Assembly (NCBI GenBank): GCA_035610365.1 | Contig: CM069435.1 | Location: 66,151,389-66,215,388 of the forward strand | Direction: 5' to 3' | DNA: 64,000 bases | From: Aquatica leii | Lineage: Eukaryota; Arthropoda; Insecta; Coleoptera; Lampyridae | Part shown: piece by piece, positions 1-9,879 of the stretch | How the letters are laid out: every line of letters starts with the position of its first letter | Numbering within the stretch: position 1 is the first letter of the stretch | Made by a program: the position numbers and the translations under genes | Notes under the pieces: generated by a model | Told to the model about the DNA's origin: nothing | The model's database searches: none | The model's input: only the letters and a program-made list of their open reading frames with translations

Positions 1-95
1 CCAAAAATGTATTCTAAAACGGTATCACTAAACCCTTAACTCTAATTATGAAGAAAACTCGCAAGTATTAATAGTAATACAAGTAGAATCTAACG

Positions 96-300
96 CAGTG
101 TTTTCCAACCTTTTTTAGGCCATGCCCCACTTTAACATTTCTAAAATTTGTATGTCCCCCATACATAATTTTTAATCTTTAAAAATGGTTTTGTTCCCTT
201 AAGAAAGGGTTAAAGTCGTGTCGAGTCCATTTTTAAATTGCCCCCTTAACTATCAAATTGCCCCCCCTGTGGGACGTGGGCCCGACGTTAGGAAACACTG
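96..300. mobile_element. hAT-type MITE with 8-bp TSD
   Basis: The ends are inverted repeats: CAGTGTTTTCCAACC on the left and, read inward from the right, CAGTGTTTCCTAACG. The copy is flanked on both sides by the same 8 bp, ATCTAACG (88-95 and 301-308). An 8-bp duplication and CAGTG-type ends are hallmarks of the hAT superfamily. The 205-bp interior is C/T-rich with runs of C and has no open frame, so this is a non-autonomous copy that needs a transposase from elsewhere. The intact target duplication suggests a fairly recent insertion. Confidence 0.88.
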
Positions 301-308
301 ATCTAACG

Positions 309-1600
309 TAACGTTAACAAATGCACTGGTGGTAATACAGCAGAAAGCACTACTATTGCTCTAAACAGTGCAGTAATTACAGTTTTACGTTTTCTACAAG
401 ATAGATTATACAGTCTTTTCAAACTTTAGTTGTATGCGTAGGTCATAATCTAAATGTATTACTAAATCTACAAAAATTTTCAAAAAAGTCTAGCAAACTA
501 AATATCCCTAGTAGAACAAAGCCACTCAAAACAAATCAAAAACGTATTTTTAGTGTAAAATACTTAAGAACACAAAATTATTTTCATAACTTTGTTGCAA
601 AAACATTTATGATTTAATTTTATTAGAACATAAAATAAATAGCACTCTAATAATATTTACGTTTTGAATTTTATGAAACGTAAATTGTGCAATTTATCAA
701 AAACGGTTTTTTGAGTTATCTTTTAAAAATTTTAAAAACGTTTTGTGCTAACACACGTGTGTAATTACAAGTTGAATATTACAATAACCAAACATTTTTG
801 ATGTTTTTAAAACCTTTATCTACACGAACACAGATGTAACAACAAACAAACGTATAGTGTTTAAACCATACTTGTTTTCATCATTATTCACTCATAGAGA
901 ATCATATTTTTCTTTGTTAAATAGCGACATCAGCAAACAACAATTTCTTTGCATTATAACCTTTTATAATCAAACCCAATTTCAAAACAGAATTATCTTG
1001 AGTTATCCAGTACACTTCTGTAGTTAATCATCTAACTAAAATCATCGTTGTTCAAAGCTTTCGTCTGACTTTAAAATCTTCTTGAATACGATATTTAATG
1101 AAGTAAATGGTTGTTTTTAAGATATGTAAATCAAATTTGTCAAACTACTTCATTTGATCTTTGAGGACTTGAATATTTCCTTTCCTTAATAACAATACTT
1201 ATTATATGTACGAATAATTCTTACATACTTATAAATTTACCTAATTTGCTTTAAAAAAAAATTGTTTATTTCCAGCTACATGTATGCATACATAGCAGAT
1301 TTTGTTTATCAAAAAACTAGATAAATAATATTTTATAATCCAGCAAAAAACTTTATTTCAAACACTGTTTAAAGATTTTAACCATAATTCTAACCTACAA
1401 ATACGTCGTAAACAGCTGCGAAAATTTATTTGTGCATTATCATTAATTAAATTTAAAATCGTCGTAAAATTTTACAAGCTTTCTATAATTTTGTTCTACA
1501 AGTTAAAAAAAATTAATATTTGTTTTGTATAAAAAAGTATTTTTTGTTTATTGAAATTTCAAACATTAAAAACGTACTTTAACTAAGCATAATTTACAAG
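309..1600. other. AT-rich stretch without recognised gene
   Basis: I see no supported coding frame, RNA gene or repeat structure here beyond homopolymer runs and a CACACGTGTG palindrome near 751-760. All frames are broken by frequent stops. Confidence 0.6.
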
Positions 1601-1604
1601 CAAT

Positions 1605-1686
1605 CCGCCGTGCTGTAGTCCCAAAGGTCTCACACATAGGTCTCTTATTACACTGAGATTCCGGGTTCAAATCCCGTAGCTTCCAC
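1605..1686 (+). other. tRNA-like segment (tRNA pseudogene or SINE head)
   Basis: A good pol III B-box match, GGTTCAAATCC, lies at 1664-1674, and an A-box-like TAGTCCCAAAGG sits about 47 nt upstream. The T arm pairs at four of five positions (CCGGG with CCCGT). The 3' acceptor strand AGCTTCC has no complementary GGAAGCT partner at the expected 5' position, and I could not fold a clean anticodon arm. This therefore looks like a decayed tRNA or the tRNA-derived head of a SINE, not a working tRNA gene. Confidence 0.35.
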
Positions 1687-2079
1687 TTCTAAAAATCTTA
1701 TAAATCAACCACCGCCGTTTTAATAAAAACTAAGTCAGTAATGTTCAACGGTATACTCTATGAAATACAACAAATGTCATTCAAGAACCAAAATTTATTT
1801 ATTTATTTCAGCTACCAACGTGACATTCTCCCAACGAATCGTTAAAACATTTATTCAACAAATCCAATTCGTTTTGTTGTACGTGGACATTTCACGTTTT
1901 TATAGTGATTATAAAACATTTTTCTACCAAAATTTAAAACGTTCACTGTTTTTGAAAAAACAAATTTGTAACATTTAAAAAACGGATTTGTTCTACTAAG
2001 GATATTTACTATAAACTTAAATTTTATTTAAATATTATGTGCTAACTGCAGTTTTTAAATTATACATAAATTTTCGTAC

Positions 2080-2213
2080 CTGGTTGATGTATACAGACAC
2101 CTCGTAAATTTCTTTAAATAATTGCTTTTTTCGCGTTAATTAATTAATATTTTATGGCAATAACTGGTTGATGTCTACAGACACCTTGTATAAATTATTT
2201 AAATTGTTGCTTC
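2080..2213. repeat. two-copy imperfect direct repeat
   Basis: A block of about 50 bp starting CTGGTTGATGTATACAGACA at 2080 recurs at 2164 as CTGGTTGATGTCTACAGACA. In both copies it is followed by a similar AT-rich tail ending in TTGCTT. The repeat period is 84 bp. No function is evident. Confidence 0.7.
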
Positions 2214-2265
2214 GTTTACTACCTAAAAACCCAGAAACGAATTTTTTTAACCCAAGCGAGTATAC

Positions 2266-2751
2266 ATGCTTATAGTCCTCGCAACTTAACTTTCAATGCA
2301 CGTCATTAATGACGTAAAATTCATACCACCCTATTTATAGTAAAATTTTAATAAATACCGATTTGTCTTATGGGATTTTTTTTGTCAAATTGTTAGTGTG
2401 CTTAATACAGTTGTAGCGTTGTTGGCATCTGTCACTGGCATCTGTCAAGATTAATTTGCGTTTTTACGTCAAAGTGCTCGTTGTTTTCTATAATTATTTT
2501 TGATAAAATACTGTACTTATAATATTTAAATTGTAATACATACATATCTTGTTTTTTTAGAGAGTTGCTACAGCACTAAATATTAGTATATCTACAGTTA
2601 GTTCTGTATCTACAGCGGTTGCTAACAACGAGGTTCTTAGATCTCCTAAAAAACGCAAGCGTAGTAAACCTGTTACGAATGTAGAAACTTTTAATGAAAA
2701 CGTAATTCGTAATGTAATATACAGAATGTATGAAAACAGTAAGTTTACATG
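2266..2751. repeat. left long terminal inverted repeat
   Basis: The reverse complement of 4230-4734 aligns across this interval at high similarity. The shared part includes the palindrome ACGTCATTAATGACGT and the coding exon ending at 2738 with its splice donor. Compared with the right arm, this arm lacks roughly 80-90 bp between about 2515 and 2521. Confidence 0.8.
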
Positions 2752-3873
2752 ATTATGCTAACCTATAAGTTTATTGACATTATTACTTCCAGAAGAACAC
2801 ATTACGGTACAGTTATTGTGGGAAAAATTGACCAAAGATAAATTATTTGAAGGCTGCCCAAAGTCTTTACATACTGTTTTAAAAACATTGGGTTTTTCTT
2901 GAAAAAGGACAATCCTCGAAGAGGATTAATGGAATTACTTGATGTTGCACTAAAACGAATTCGTTTTTTACGATCTTATATAAAAATTAAAAAGAAGGCA
3001 AATACCAATTTGTCTATTTAGATGAAACTTGGATATTTCAGAATGGTACTGTAATCGATCATGGCAAAACGATGACTTGCGAACCGTTAAGACCACAAAG
3101 TTGACGGTAAAAGGTAATGTTTACTATTTTGTTTGAAGAATAAACTTACCTTTATGTTCTTAGATACATAGTTTTGCATGCTGGTAATAAAAATGGTTTT
3201 ATTAATGGCGCTGAACAAATTTTTACAAAAAATGAAGATTACCACGGTGAAATGAATCAAAACTTTATGTATTGGTTTGAAAACCAATTGTTAAAAATTT
3301 ACAAAAACCTTCCGTGATTGTATTGGACAATGCCTCATATCATAGTGCACTTGCAACGAAAATTCCTAATGCCACGTGGAAAAGAGTGCTATACAGGAAT
3401 GGTTAAGAAACCAAAATATTCCATTTGAATATAATTTTTTAAAATGTGAACTTCTTGCAAAAGTTTCGTCGTAAGTTTTTTTATTATTTTATTATAAGTT
3501 AATAAAACATATAAATTTAAGGAATAAACCTCCAAAAGTATACGTTGCTGATGAATTAGCAGAAAAATACAGCCACAAGGTATTAAGATTGCCGCCATAT
3601 CATTGTATGTTCAACCCAATTGAGCTTATATGGGGTATTTCAAAAAGTTATTACAACAAACATATAGGAAGAGACGGTAAAAGCACTGAAAATTGTAAGA
3701 ATATGTGGAAAGAATCGTTGACACCTGTAAGCCCAAAAGTATGGGCAGACAGCATTGAACACACAGAGAAGATCATCAAGGAATATTGGGACCGAGAAGT
3801 ACAATTTGATGTTGATGATGTAGCACCATTAATAATTAATTTTGAGAACGATAGTGATAGTGGCGGTTTTTAA
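2561..3873 (+). pseudogene. DDE transposase relic with tiny introns
   Basis: I read exons 2561-2738, 2793-3113, 3164-3470 and 3522-3873. They are joined by introns of 50-54 nt with GT..AG borders (for example GTAAGT...TTCCAG). The first exon encodes a helix-turn-helix (VATALNISISTVSSV) and a basic stretch. The catalytic core follows: LDETW near 3018 (first Asp), VLDNASYHS near 3326 (second Asp), and NPIELIWG near 3622 (Glu). The last exon, from PPYHCMFNPIEL to the stop at 3871-3873, is open. The copy is dead: there is an in-frame stop near 2900, and frameshifts near 3015, 3290 and 3380. An upstream exon is missing on this side but survives in the right inverted repeat. The protein would cut and paste its own element in the nucleus. 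Confidence 0.75.
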
Positions 3874-4173
3874 AGTTATAATTCATTGTTCAAAAAAATC
3901 TAAAAAATATGCTTTCATGCTCAAGTGACAATTCTAGGAACACTGTGAATGCTTTCCATGTAAAATATGTATTTAGACCACGATAGATAAATCAATTAAG
4001 TAAAAATGAAAAAGTTGTCTAAAATGTAGATGTAATATTTAAAATGTTTTATTGCTAGAGATAAAAACAAATAATTGTTGAAGAAAACATTCAAAACATC
4101 GCATTTTCATTGACTTACATATTTACTACAATCTTAACCTACAAAATGAAATCAAAACAAATTCAGTTATTGC

Positions 4174-4229
4174 ATAATACCGACAACATGGTAGAATACG
4201 TAGTTATTCAACCATGTTGTCGGTATTAT
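4174..4229. repeat. 19-bp perfect hairpin abutting right TIR
   Basis: ATAATACCGACAACATGGT at 4174-4192 is the exact reverse complement of 4211-4229, with an 18-nt loop. It ends one base before the inner boundary of the right inverted repeat, so it probably formed when that arm was generated. Confidence 0.9.
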
Positions 4230-4734
4230 CATGTAAACTTACTGTTTTCGTACATTCTTAATATTACATTGCGTATTACGTTTTCATTAAATGTTTCTAC
4301 ATTCGTAACAGTTATACTACGCTTACGTTTTGAAGAGATCTAAGAACCTCGTTGTTAGCAACCGTTGTACATACAGAAATAACTATAGAATATATGTATG
4401 TATAACCACAATTTAAATATTATGTAAAAGGGTACCTCCCGCACAGCATTTACTGATATCAATGGACCATCATTATCTTCTTCAAGCTCAAAATACTACA
4501 GTTTTGTATCAAAAATAATTATAAAAAAACAATGAGCACTTTGACATAAAAAACACAAATTTAATTTGACAGATGTCAACAACGCTGCAACTGTAGTAAG
4601 CACACCAACAACGTGATAAAAAAAATTCCATAAGACAATTCGGTATTTATTTAATTTTTGCTATAAATATGGTGGTATGAATTTTACGTCATTAATGACG
4701 TGCATCGAAAGTTAAATTGCGAGGACTTTATGCA
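4230..4734. repeat. right long terminal inverted repeat carrying transposase exons
   Basis: This arm is the inverse of 2266-2751, including the helix-turn-helix exon. It also keeps a stretch absent from the left arm. On the minus strand, 4495-4436 reads as exactly 20 open codons with TAG before it and GTACCC after it, which looks like one more internal transposase exon (acidic, ending ..VRE) that would splice to the helix-turn-helix exon. Confidence 0.75.
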
Positions 4735-5043
4735 TTCACATTTATCGTATAGACGCACTTAGTAACGACGTCACGATTGAGGATAAGAACCATATTGGAA
4801 TCCAAACAACTTTGACGTTCGTATAGTAACCGTTGCTAAGAACGTAACATACAAAATTAGCCTTAGTGTATATATTTCATAAATGTCATCGAATAGGTTG
4901 ATTTTTTTGATAATTGTTAAGACGTGGTTGTGATAGTCATTGCACTTTTTTGTTTATTGTTCTGTTTCTTTTTGTGGTGTAGTCATATAAACATTTGATA
5001 ATGGCCCAAAAACATGTCATTAAATTTTCGTCAATTGTATCTT

Positions 5044-6316
5044 ATTTTACTGACGAAAAAACTAATTGAACGTGGAGAAAATGCTTTAGAATCTGACGAC
5101 ATTCTGAAAATGTATCATGACGATACGTCGAAAACTATAAGTGGTACAGTACGTGCAAGCATGAAATACAAAACGTATAAAGTTTAGGTATCTACCTATG
5201 TAAAAAAAAATTATTTAATTTAGGTACTTTTAATATAAACTTCGGAATCTTGCACAATCAATTTGCTAAATTTTATTTAATCACCGCTGTGGTTGCAGTT
5301 TCTTTAGTATCTGAATTTGTAGGTCTACTTGGATGACGACAAATGCATTGTTAAAACTAAATGTACATGTCCACGTGGACAGTTTACGTGCCATTATGCA
5401 GCTGCATTGATGCTGTTTGCTCACTATAATTTATCTGTTACTGATTAGTCATGCAGTTGGTCAGCTCCAAAAACTACCATTCAAGAAACTGTACAAACTA
5501 TAGATGAACTGTATCCAGTAAAAACACCATACCGAGCATCGAACCATATATCCGATGAGGCAATTGAAAATTTAAGAAAACAATTGAGTTCATTTGGTGG
5601 TGCAGTGAGATTTACATTGTTATTAACTAATATAATGCTCCAAAAAAATAGCATCCTAATGAATGTCAGCGATGTTATTTTTTCTTTAGATTACCAGAAC
5701 GCAGAAAACAAAAATGCTTATTCTACAAAGTAGAAATCCTTTGTGGTTAATGATTAAAAATTTACGCAAGTTCATTTGATAAAGTTTTGAATGCATGCAA
5801 AAGAAACCGCTTTCCTCCATCACTATTTAAGCAACTCAAAGGTCGGTTTTAAAATTGTTTTAGTAACAGGTACATTTCATAAATGTTTGTTTTCCTTTAG
5901 GTTCCTATAATTTAGATGGCATAAGAGCTGTTCAATGGGGACGTGAACATGAAGAAGGAGCAGTTAAAACGTTTACTGCAATGACAGGACTTTCGGTAAT
6001 CTCTACAGGTTTATGGTTGCACTCTTGTGGGTACCTTGGTGCCAGTCCTGATGGATTAGTTTGGGACGATGCTATTTTAGAGGTGAAATGTCCTTTCAAA
6101 TTTAAGGATAGAAATTTGATGGAGGAACTTTTGAAAAATAATTCCTACATTTGTTAATACAATGCTGAAAATTTTAAATTTAAAGTAAACAAAAATCATG
6201 AATATTTTTCACAAATCCAAAGACAAATGCACATTCTGGACAAAGAACTGTGGTATTTAGTTATATGGACACCATCTACAACGATAGTCCTCAAAGTTTT
6301 AAAACAAGAAAGTTGA
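5044..6316 (+). pseudogene. SWIM zinc finger + YqaJ-like nuclease (transposon accessory gene)
   Basis: The frame beginning LLTKKLIERGENALES near 5047 runs into a splice donor near 5185. A second exon from about 5315 encodes a SWIM-type zinc finger (CTCPRGQFTCHYAAA). After an intron ending TTTCCTTTAG at 5900, the last part carries the PD-(D/E)xK nuclease signature of the YqaJ/lambda-exonuclease fold: GREHEEGAV, GYLGASPDGLV, ILEVKCPFK and YFSQIQRQMH. Every acidic, lysine and glutamine position expected for catalysis is readable. Stops near 5446 (TAG), in 5733-5770 and near 6156 (TAA) show this copy is broken. In ISL2EU elements this second protein is thought to act in DNA processing during transposition. 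It converges on the transposase gene with about 190 bp between them. Confidence 0.72.
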
Positions 6317-6501
6317 AAAGATAATTTGAATATTTTGCAAATTTTTTATATAAATAAATTTTTAACGCATTTGTTACAACCTTAGTTTTAGTTATATATA
6401 ATTCTATTACATTAATGTATTTTAAAACATATATACACGTTAAAATTAATAATGATTGAAATTTACACTGCACAAGATCTATCATATTTGATGAAATATT
6501 T

Positions 6502-7994
6502 TTACTTAACTGTCAGGTAAGTACCTACATCAGTACTCTTCTGTACCTTGATCTCTACTTCTTTAATAAGTGGGAATTGAAAATTTGTCAATGCATCACA
6601 CACTTGCCATATTTGACTAGAGATAGATATTAAGTTTTGTGGAATAAAGCTTAATATTTTATATGCTTTACATCTTCGAATTGCACGTTCCACATGTATC
6701 CTAGCACGTGCTATGTTGCGCGTTTGAATAACTTGCTCTGGAGTAAACTGGGATTTTATTAAAAATGAAGGGATGTTTAATGATACGCCAGGAGGCAATA
6801 TGTTGCTAATTAAGAATCCCTTGTCCGCAATTATTAAGTCCCCAGGTTCAAAAACATTTAATATTCCACAATTCTGAACAATTTTCTTGTCCAATGTCGA
6901 TCCTGGGTATAACGGACTAATGTAGGTAACGACTCCATTTGGTGTAACACCCATTAGTCTTTTCACGGTATTCCTATGTTAATAATGTCAGTACATTTCT
7001 CTTTTCCTTTCTATCGAATATGAAATTTCAGTAAAAATCTCTGTACAGTCAATAACCATTCTCGTATTAAGAAACAATGAGAAGCAGTTTGGTAAAGAGG
7101 CTTGATTTTGTAACCTCGATGGTACAGATTTCATTAAAGTGCAAAAAATGGTTTCGTGGAGTAAGTGCAACCACGTTAAAATACATTTCTAATGGTTGCA
7201 GGGCTGCAGTTAAATCTTACTGCAAGATCTTTGTGTGGAGGGTTTTGTCGCAACTTATATAATGTTAAAAATAATTGATCCACTTGGTTTATGCAAGTTA
7301 CTTTCCATTTTAGATGATATGTCTTTTCTATCTTTTCTAATAAATTAAACAGATTGTAGAAGATTAACTTGTTTGGTAGTCCAGTGTATAAAACAACCAA
7401 CATCATTATTTTCAATTGCAGAAAACAAAAAAGAAGTTTGCAACTGTTGAAGCTTAGAGGTAGCTTCTGACAGCTGTTTACGTAATAGCATATTCTCAGC
7501 TACCGTTAGAACGCTGCTTGCAGTGGGTTGAATATCTTCAACGTTAGCAGTCAATTGTGGTGTTATCTTGCACTGCAGGTTGTTCCGCAGTAGGTATGGT
7601 TTTAAGCTTTCTATTAACAAAAAAAATAGTATAATTCAGTTGTGTAAACTAAGTTTAACACTTACTTTGTGCTTTTTTGAGCAGGTAGAAAATCAAATTG
7701 TAACCTTCGAGTTTCATTATGCTTAAAAATTGTAGGACCATTTGTCTTTAAGCCATCCTTGAAATGACAACTACATATAGAAGAACCATTATTAGGTTCT
7801 TTATCGGCTCTTCTACAAACAATTAAAAGTGTACATGTTATGTAATTACATACACGTTTACATAACATAACCCTATTTTCTTACCGTATTAATTTTATCC
7901 ATCGCTTTCGTTCTTTTAGTTCCTTTGAAAATTTAAAAAACTTGCACAAATGTTTTTCATTATAATGTTTACAGTCTGGGGCAAAACACATCAT
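6502..7994 (-). pseudogene. THAP + HTH + DDE_Tnp_4 transposase
   Basis: Reading leftward, exon 1 (7994-7885) opens with MMCFAPDC, the first half of a THAP C2CH zinc finger. A GT..AG intron follows, then exon 2 (about 7814-7662) with CSCHF and the end of the THAP domain. Next come a leucine-rich, coiled-coil-like segment (7620-7420) and a helix-turn-helix (LAVRFNCSPATIRNVF, near 7180). The DDE_Tnp_4 core has MVIDCTEIF near 7060 (first Asp), PGDLIIADKGF near 6830 (second Asp) and ARIHVERAIRR near 6690 (Glu). The last exon, 6966-6502, is open for 154 codons. The frame changes between 7345 and 7420 and again near 7010-7180, so a single full-length product is unlikely without further introns. All three catalytic acids are preserved. 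Confidence 0.78.
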
Positions 7995-8163
7995 ATTTAA
8001 CACACAGAATTTAAAACTAACAAATAATTAAAAGTAATCCAATACACCATATACTAAGCACCAATAACAAACGCTTCAAGGGTCGAAATCGAGTAACGTG
8101 TCGTGCAACGGATTTTGTTTGGATTCCGTCATGGCAAACTACATGATGGTGACGTCACACTAA

Positions 8164-9411
8164 ATGGATGTATTAAAGCGGAAACTTCCATAAAGCAGAA
8201 GCGAAAAGTAAACTGCAGTTATCAACTACAAAACATCATTGATTTAAACCTGTTTAAACCTATAAATGCAAAATGTAACAAACCAGCTTATTGTCATTTC
8301 TAAGAAATTTATAAATAGTTGTAGTTTTTGCCATTTGTAATATTTATTTATCGTTTGGCATTATTACAGACATATTATTGAGTCGCAGTGTGTTGGAAGT
8401 CAGGAAACCTTAGGATTGTTTAAGCTAGTAACTGTTAGTTGATTTAGCGTTGCCTAAAGTGTATCAAGCACACGCGAATTATCACTACACTCCACAAGTA
8501 CGTACAAATAGTATTATAAATTCAAGCATAATTCCTAGACAATCTGGCGGCACCTTTAGCGGCAAGTACAACACCAGGTTTAATAATACTTTTATTTTTT
8601 TAAATAGATTACACATTTAAAAAATTCATTTTTTTTTTTTTTTTGATATGATGATCTATGTATTTTACCTGATTCCACCAGTTTTCGTTTTATCAGGTTT
8701 TACGCGGCTTGAAAAGTAATATAATTTTGGTTTTCTAAACTATATAACTTAAAATTCTCGCTTCTGTTTACAAATGGTAGCAATTGCATTATAAAAAAAT
8801 ATATACAATAAAAATAGAATCTTTTGATATAATTTTTTTATACTTGGTTGTATTGTTTTTATTTATTTTTATAACCATAATTCCGATTTAATATTTTCGA
8901 AATTATATGAGGTAGACGCGATATTATTCTCAATTTATACACAAACGCAAAATACATATACAGTAAATTTTTTTATTTATTATTATATTATTGACAAAAA
9001 TAAATTAAATTAGTATATATAGTTAAACTGCTAAAATTCGTACGTTTCACAGAAACTATAAGTAGCAAACAATTTTTTTCTTACATCGTGTTTACAAATG
9101 CAATCACTTTAAATTGCGACTAAACGTTCGTAAACATTATAAATATTCATATTTATATATAGGCTTTCAAAATTAAAAAAAGGAATACTGGTAAATAAAA
9201 ATTCTATAACCTTTGGTCGTCTAAGTTTTGATTAGATATTTGTTTTTTTATATACATGTAATTACAACCTTCAACCGCACGTGTAAGTTTTAATAATATT
9301 ATGATTTAAAATATCAAAAATTAAAAAAAAACAGTAGTATTATTACAAGTTTCCATTCTGGATAATTCCCGTCTTGTCGACGACATAATTAACGAAAAAA
9401 TATTTAGCGTT
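8164..9411. other. AT-rich stretch without recognised gene
   Basis: There is no coding frame with recognisable motifs and no inverted or direct repeat I can define. A short GC-richer patch near 8540-8580 has no identifiable content. Confidence 0.55.
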
Positions 9412-9413
9412 CC

Positions 9414-9448
9414 TTTTCACGGCCGGATTCTATACTAAGATAAGAACG
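9414..9448 (-). repeat. orphan fragment of Penelope pLTR tail
   Basis: CTATACTAAGATAAGAA with flanking CCGG matches the end of the Penelope-like repeat at 14885-14915, and less exactly the reverse complement of 53665-53700. The similarity covers only about 34 bp and stops abruptly on both sides, so it may be a severely truncated copy. Confidence 0.45.
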
Positions 9449-9879
9449 GTTGGTTCAGTGCGACTTTGATTGCACTCAACCAAAAGTGAACATAAATACA
9501 TATACAGTTAATTATGAATGATATTAAAATTGAGCCGGTGAACAAGTTACATTCAACCTATGACCTTATATTTCATCATAGTAATGAACATTATTAATTG
9601 ATTTTAACAATAATTTTATTAACACAATTGTTGCTTTAAGGAATACTTACACTATTCTAATGAACTTATAACATTTATTAATGAACACTGTTCGTTATTT
9701 TTAAGAATTATTTAATTGACAAAATGTAATAAAATGAAGAATTAGAAAACAAAATCAATATAAACAAAATTGAGCGCACACTGGGCAGCAAGAAACAAGA
9801 CCCAAGAAGTCACAATGAAAAAAACTCGCACAGGAATAGTCACATCAAGTACAGCCGCTCAAGAGAAAACCGCAGGCAT

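Larger units (their letters stand above)
2266..4734 (+). mobile_element. IS630/Tc1/mariner-related element with giant TIRs (DD82E-like)
   Basis: A spliced transposase relic (2561-3873) lies between inverted repeats of nearly 500 bp (2266-2751 and 4230-4734). The outermost similarity begins ATGC..TA.AGTCCTCGCAA. I could not fix the exact end or a clean TA duplication. Each repeat holds a perfect 16-bp palindrome ACGTCATTAATGACGT close to its end. Spacing between the second Asp and the Glu of the catalytic triad is roughly 80 residues. That is far from the DD34E of Tc1 but compatible with the DD82E group described as Sailor; this name is from memory and unverified. Confidence 0.75.
4759..8163. 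mobile_element. ISL2EU-like DNA transposon with transposase and YqaJ nuclease
   Basis: Two convergent genes lie between short inverted ends. The left end has TTAGT (4759), GACGTCAC (4767-4774), then about 22 nt and GGAATCCAAACAA. The right end shows the same words in inverse order with 21 nt between them (GTGACGTC at 8149-8156, ACTAA at 8159-8163). One gene encodes THAP plus a DDE_Tnp_4 transposase and the other a SWIM plus YqaJ-type nuclease. This gene pair is the published signature of ISL2EU (IS4EU) elements. A target duplication could not be assigned with confidence. Confidence 0.75.

Noticed and set aside
1605-1686. A functional tRNA gene
   Set aside because: The B box is good, but the acceptor stem has no 5' partner and the T stem has a mismatch; kept only as a tRNA-like remnant.
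8103-8303. 66-codon frame across the right end of the ISL2EU-like element
   Set aside because: It spans the terminal inverted repeat and flanking DNA, so it is a chance frame.
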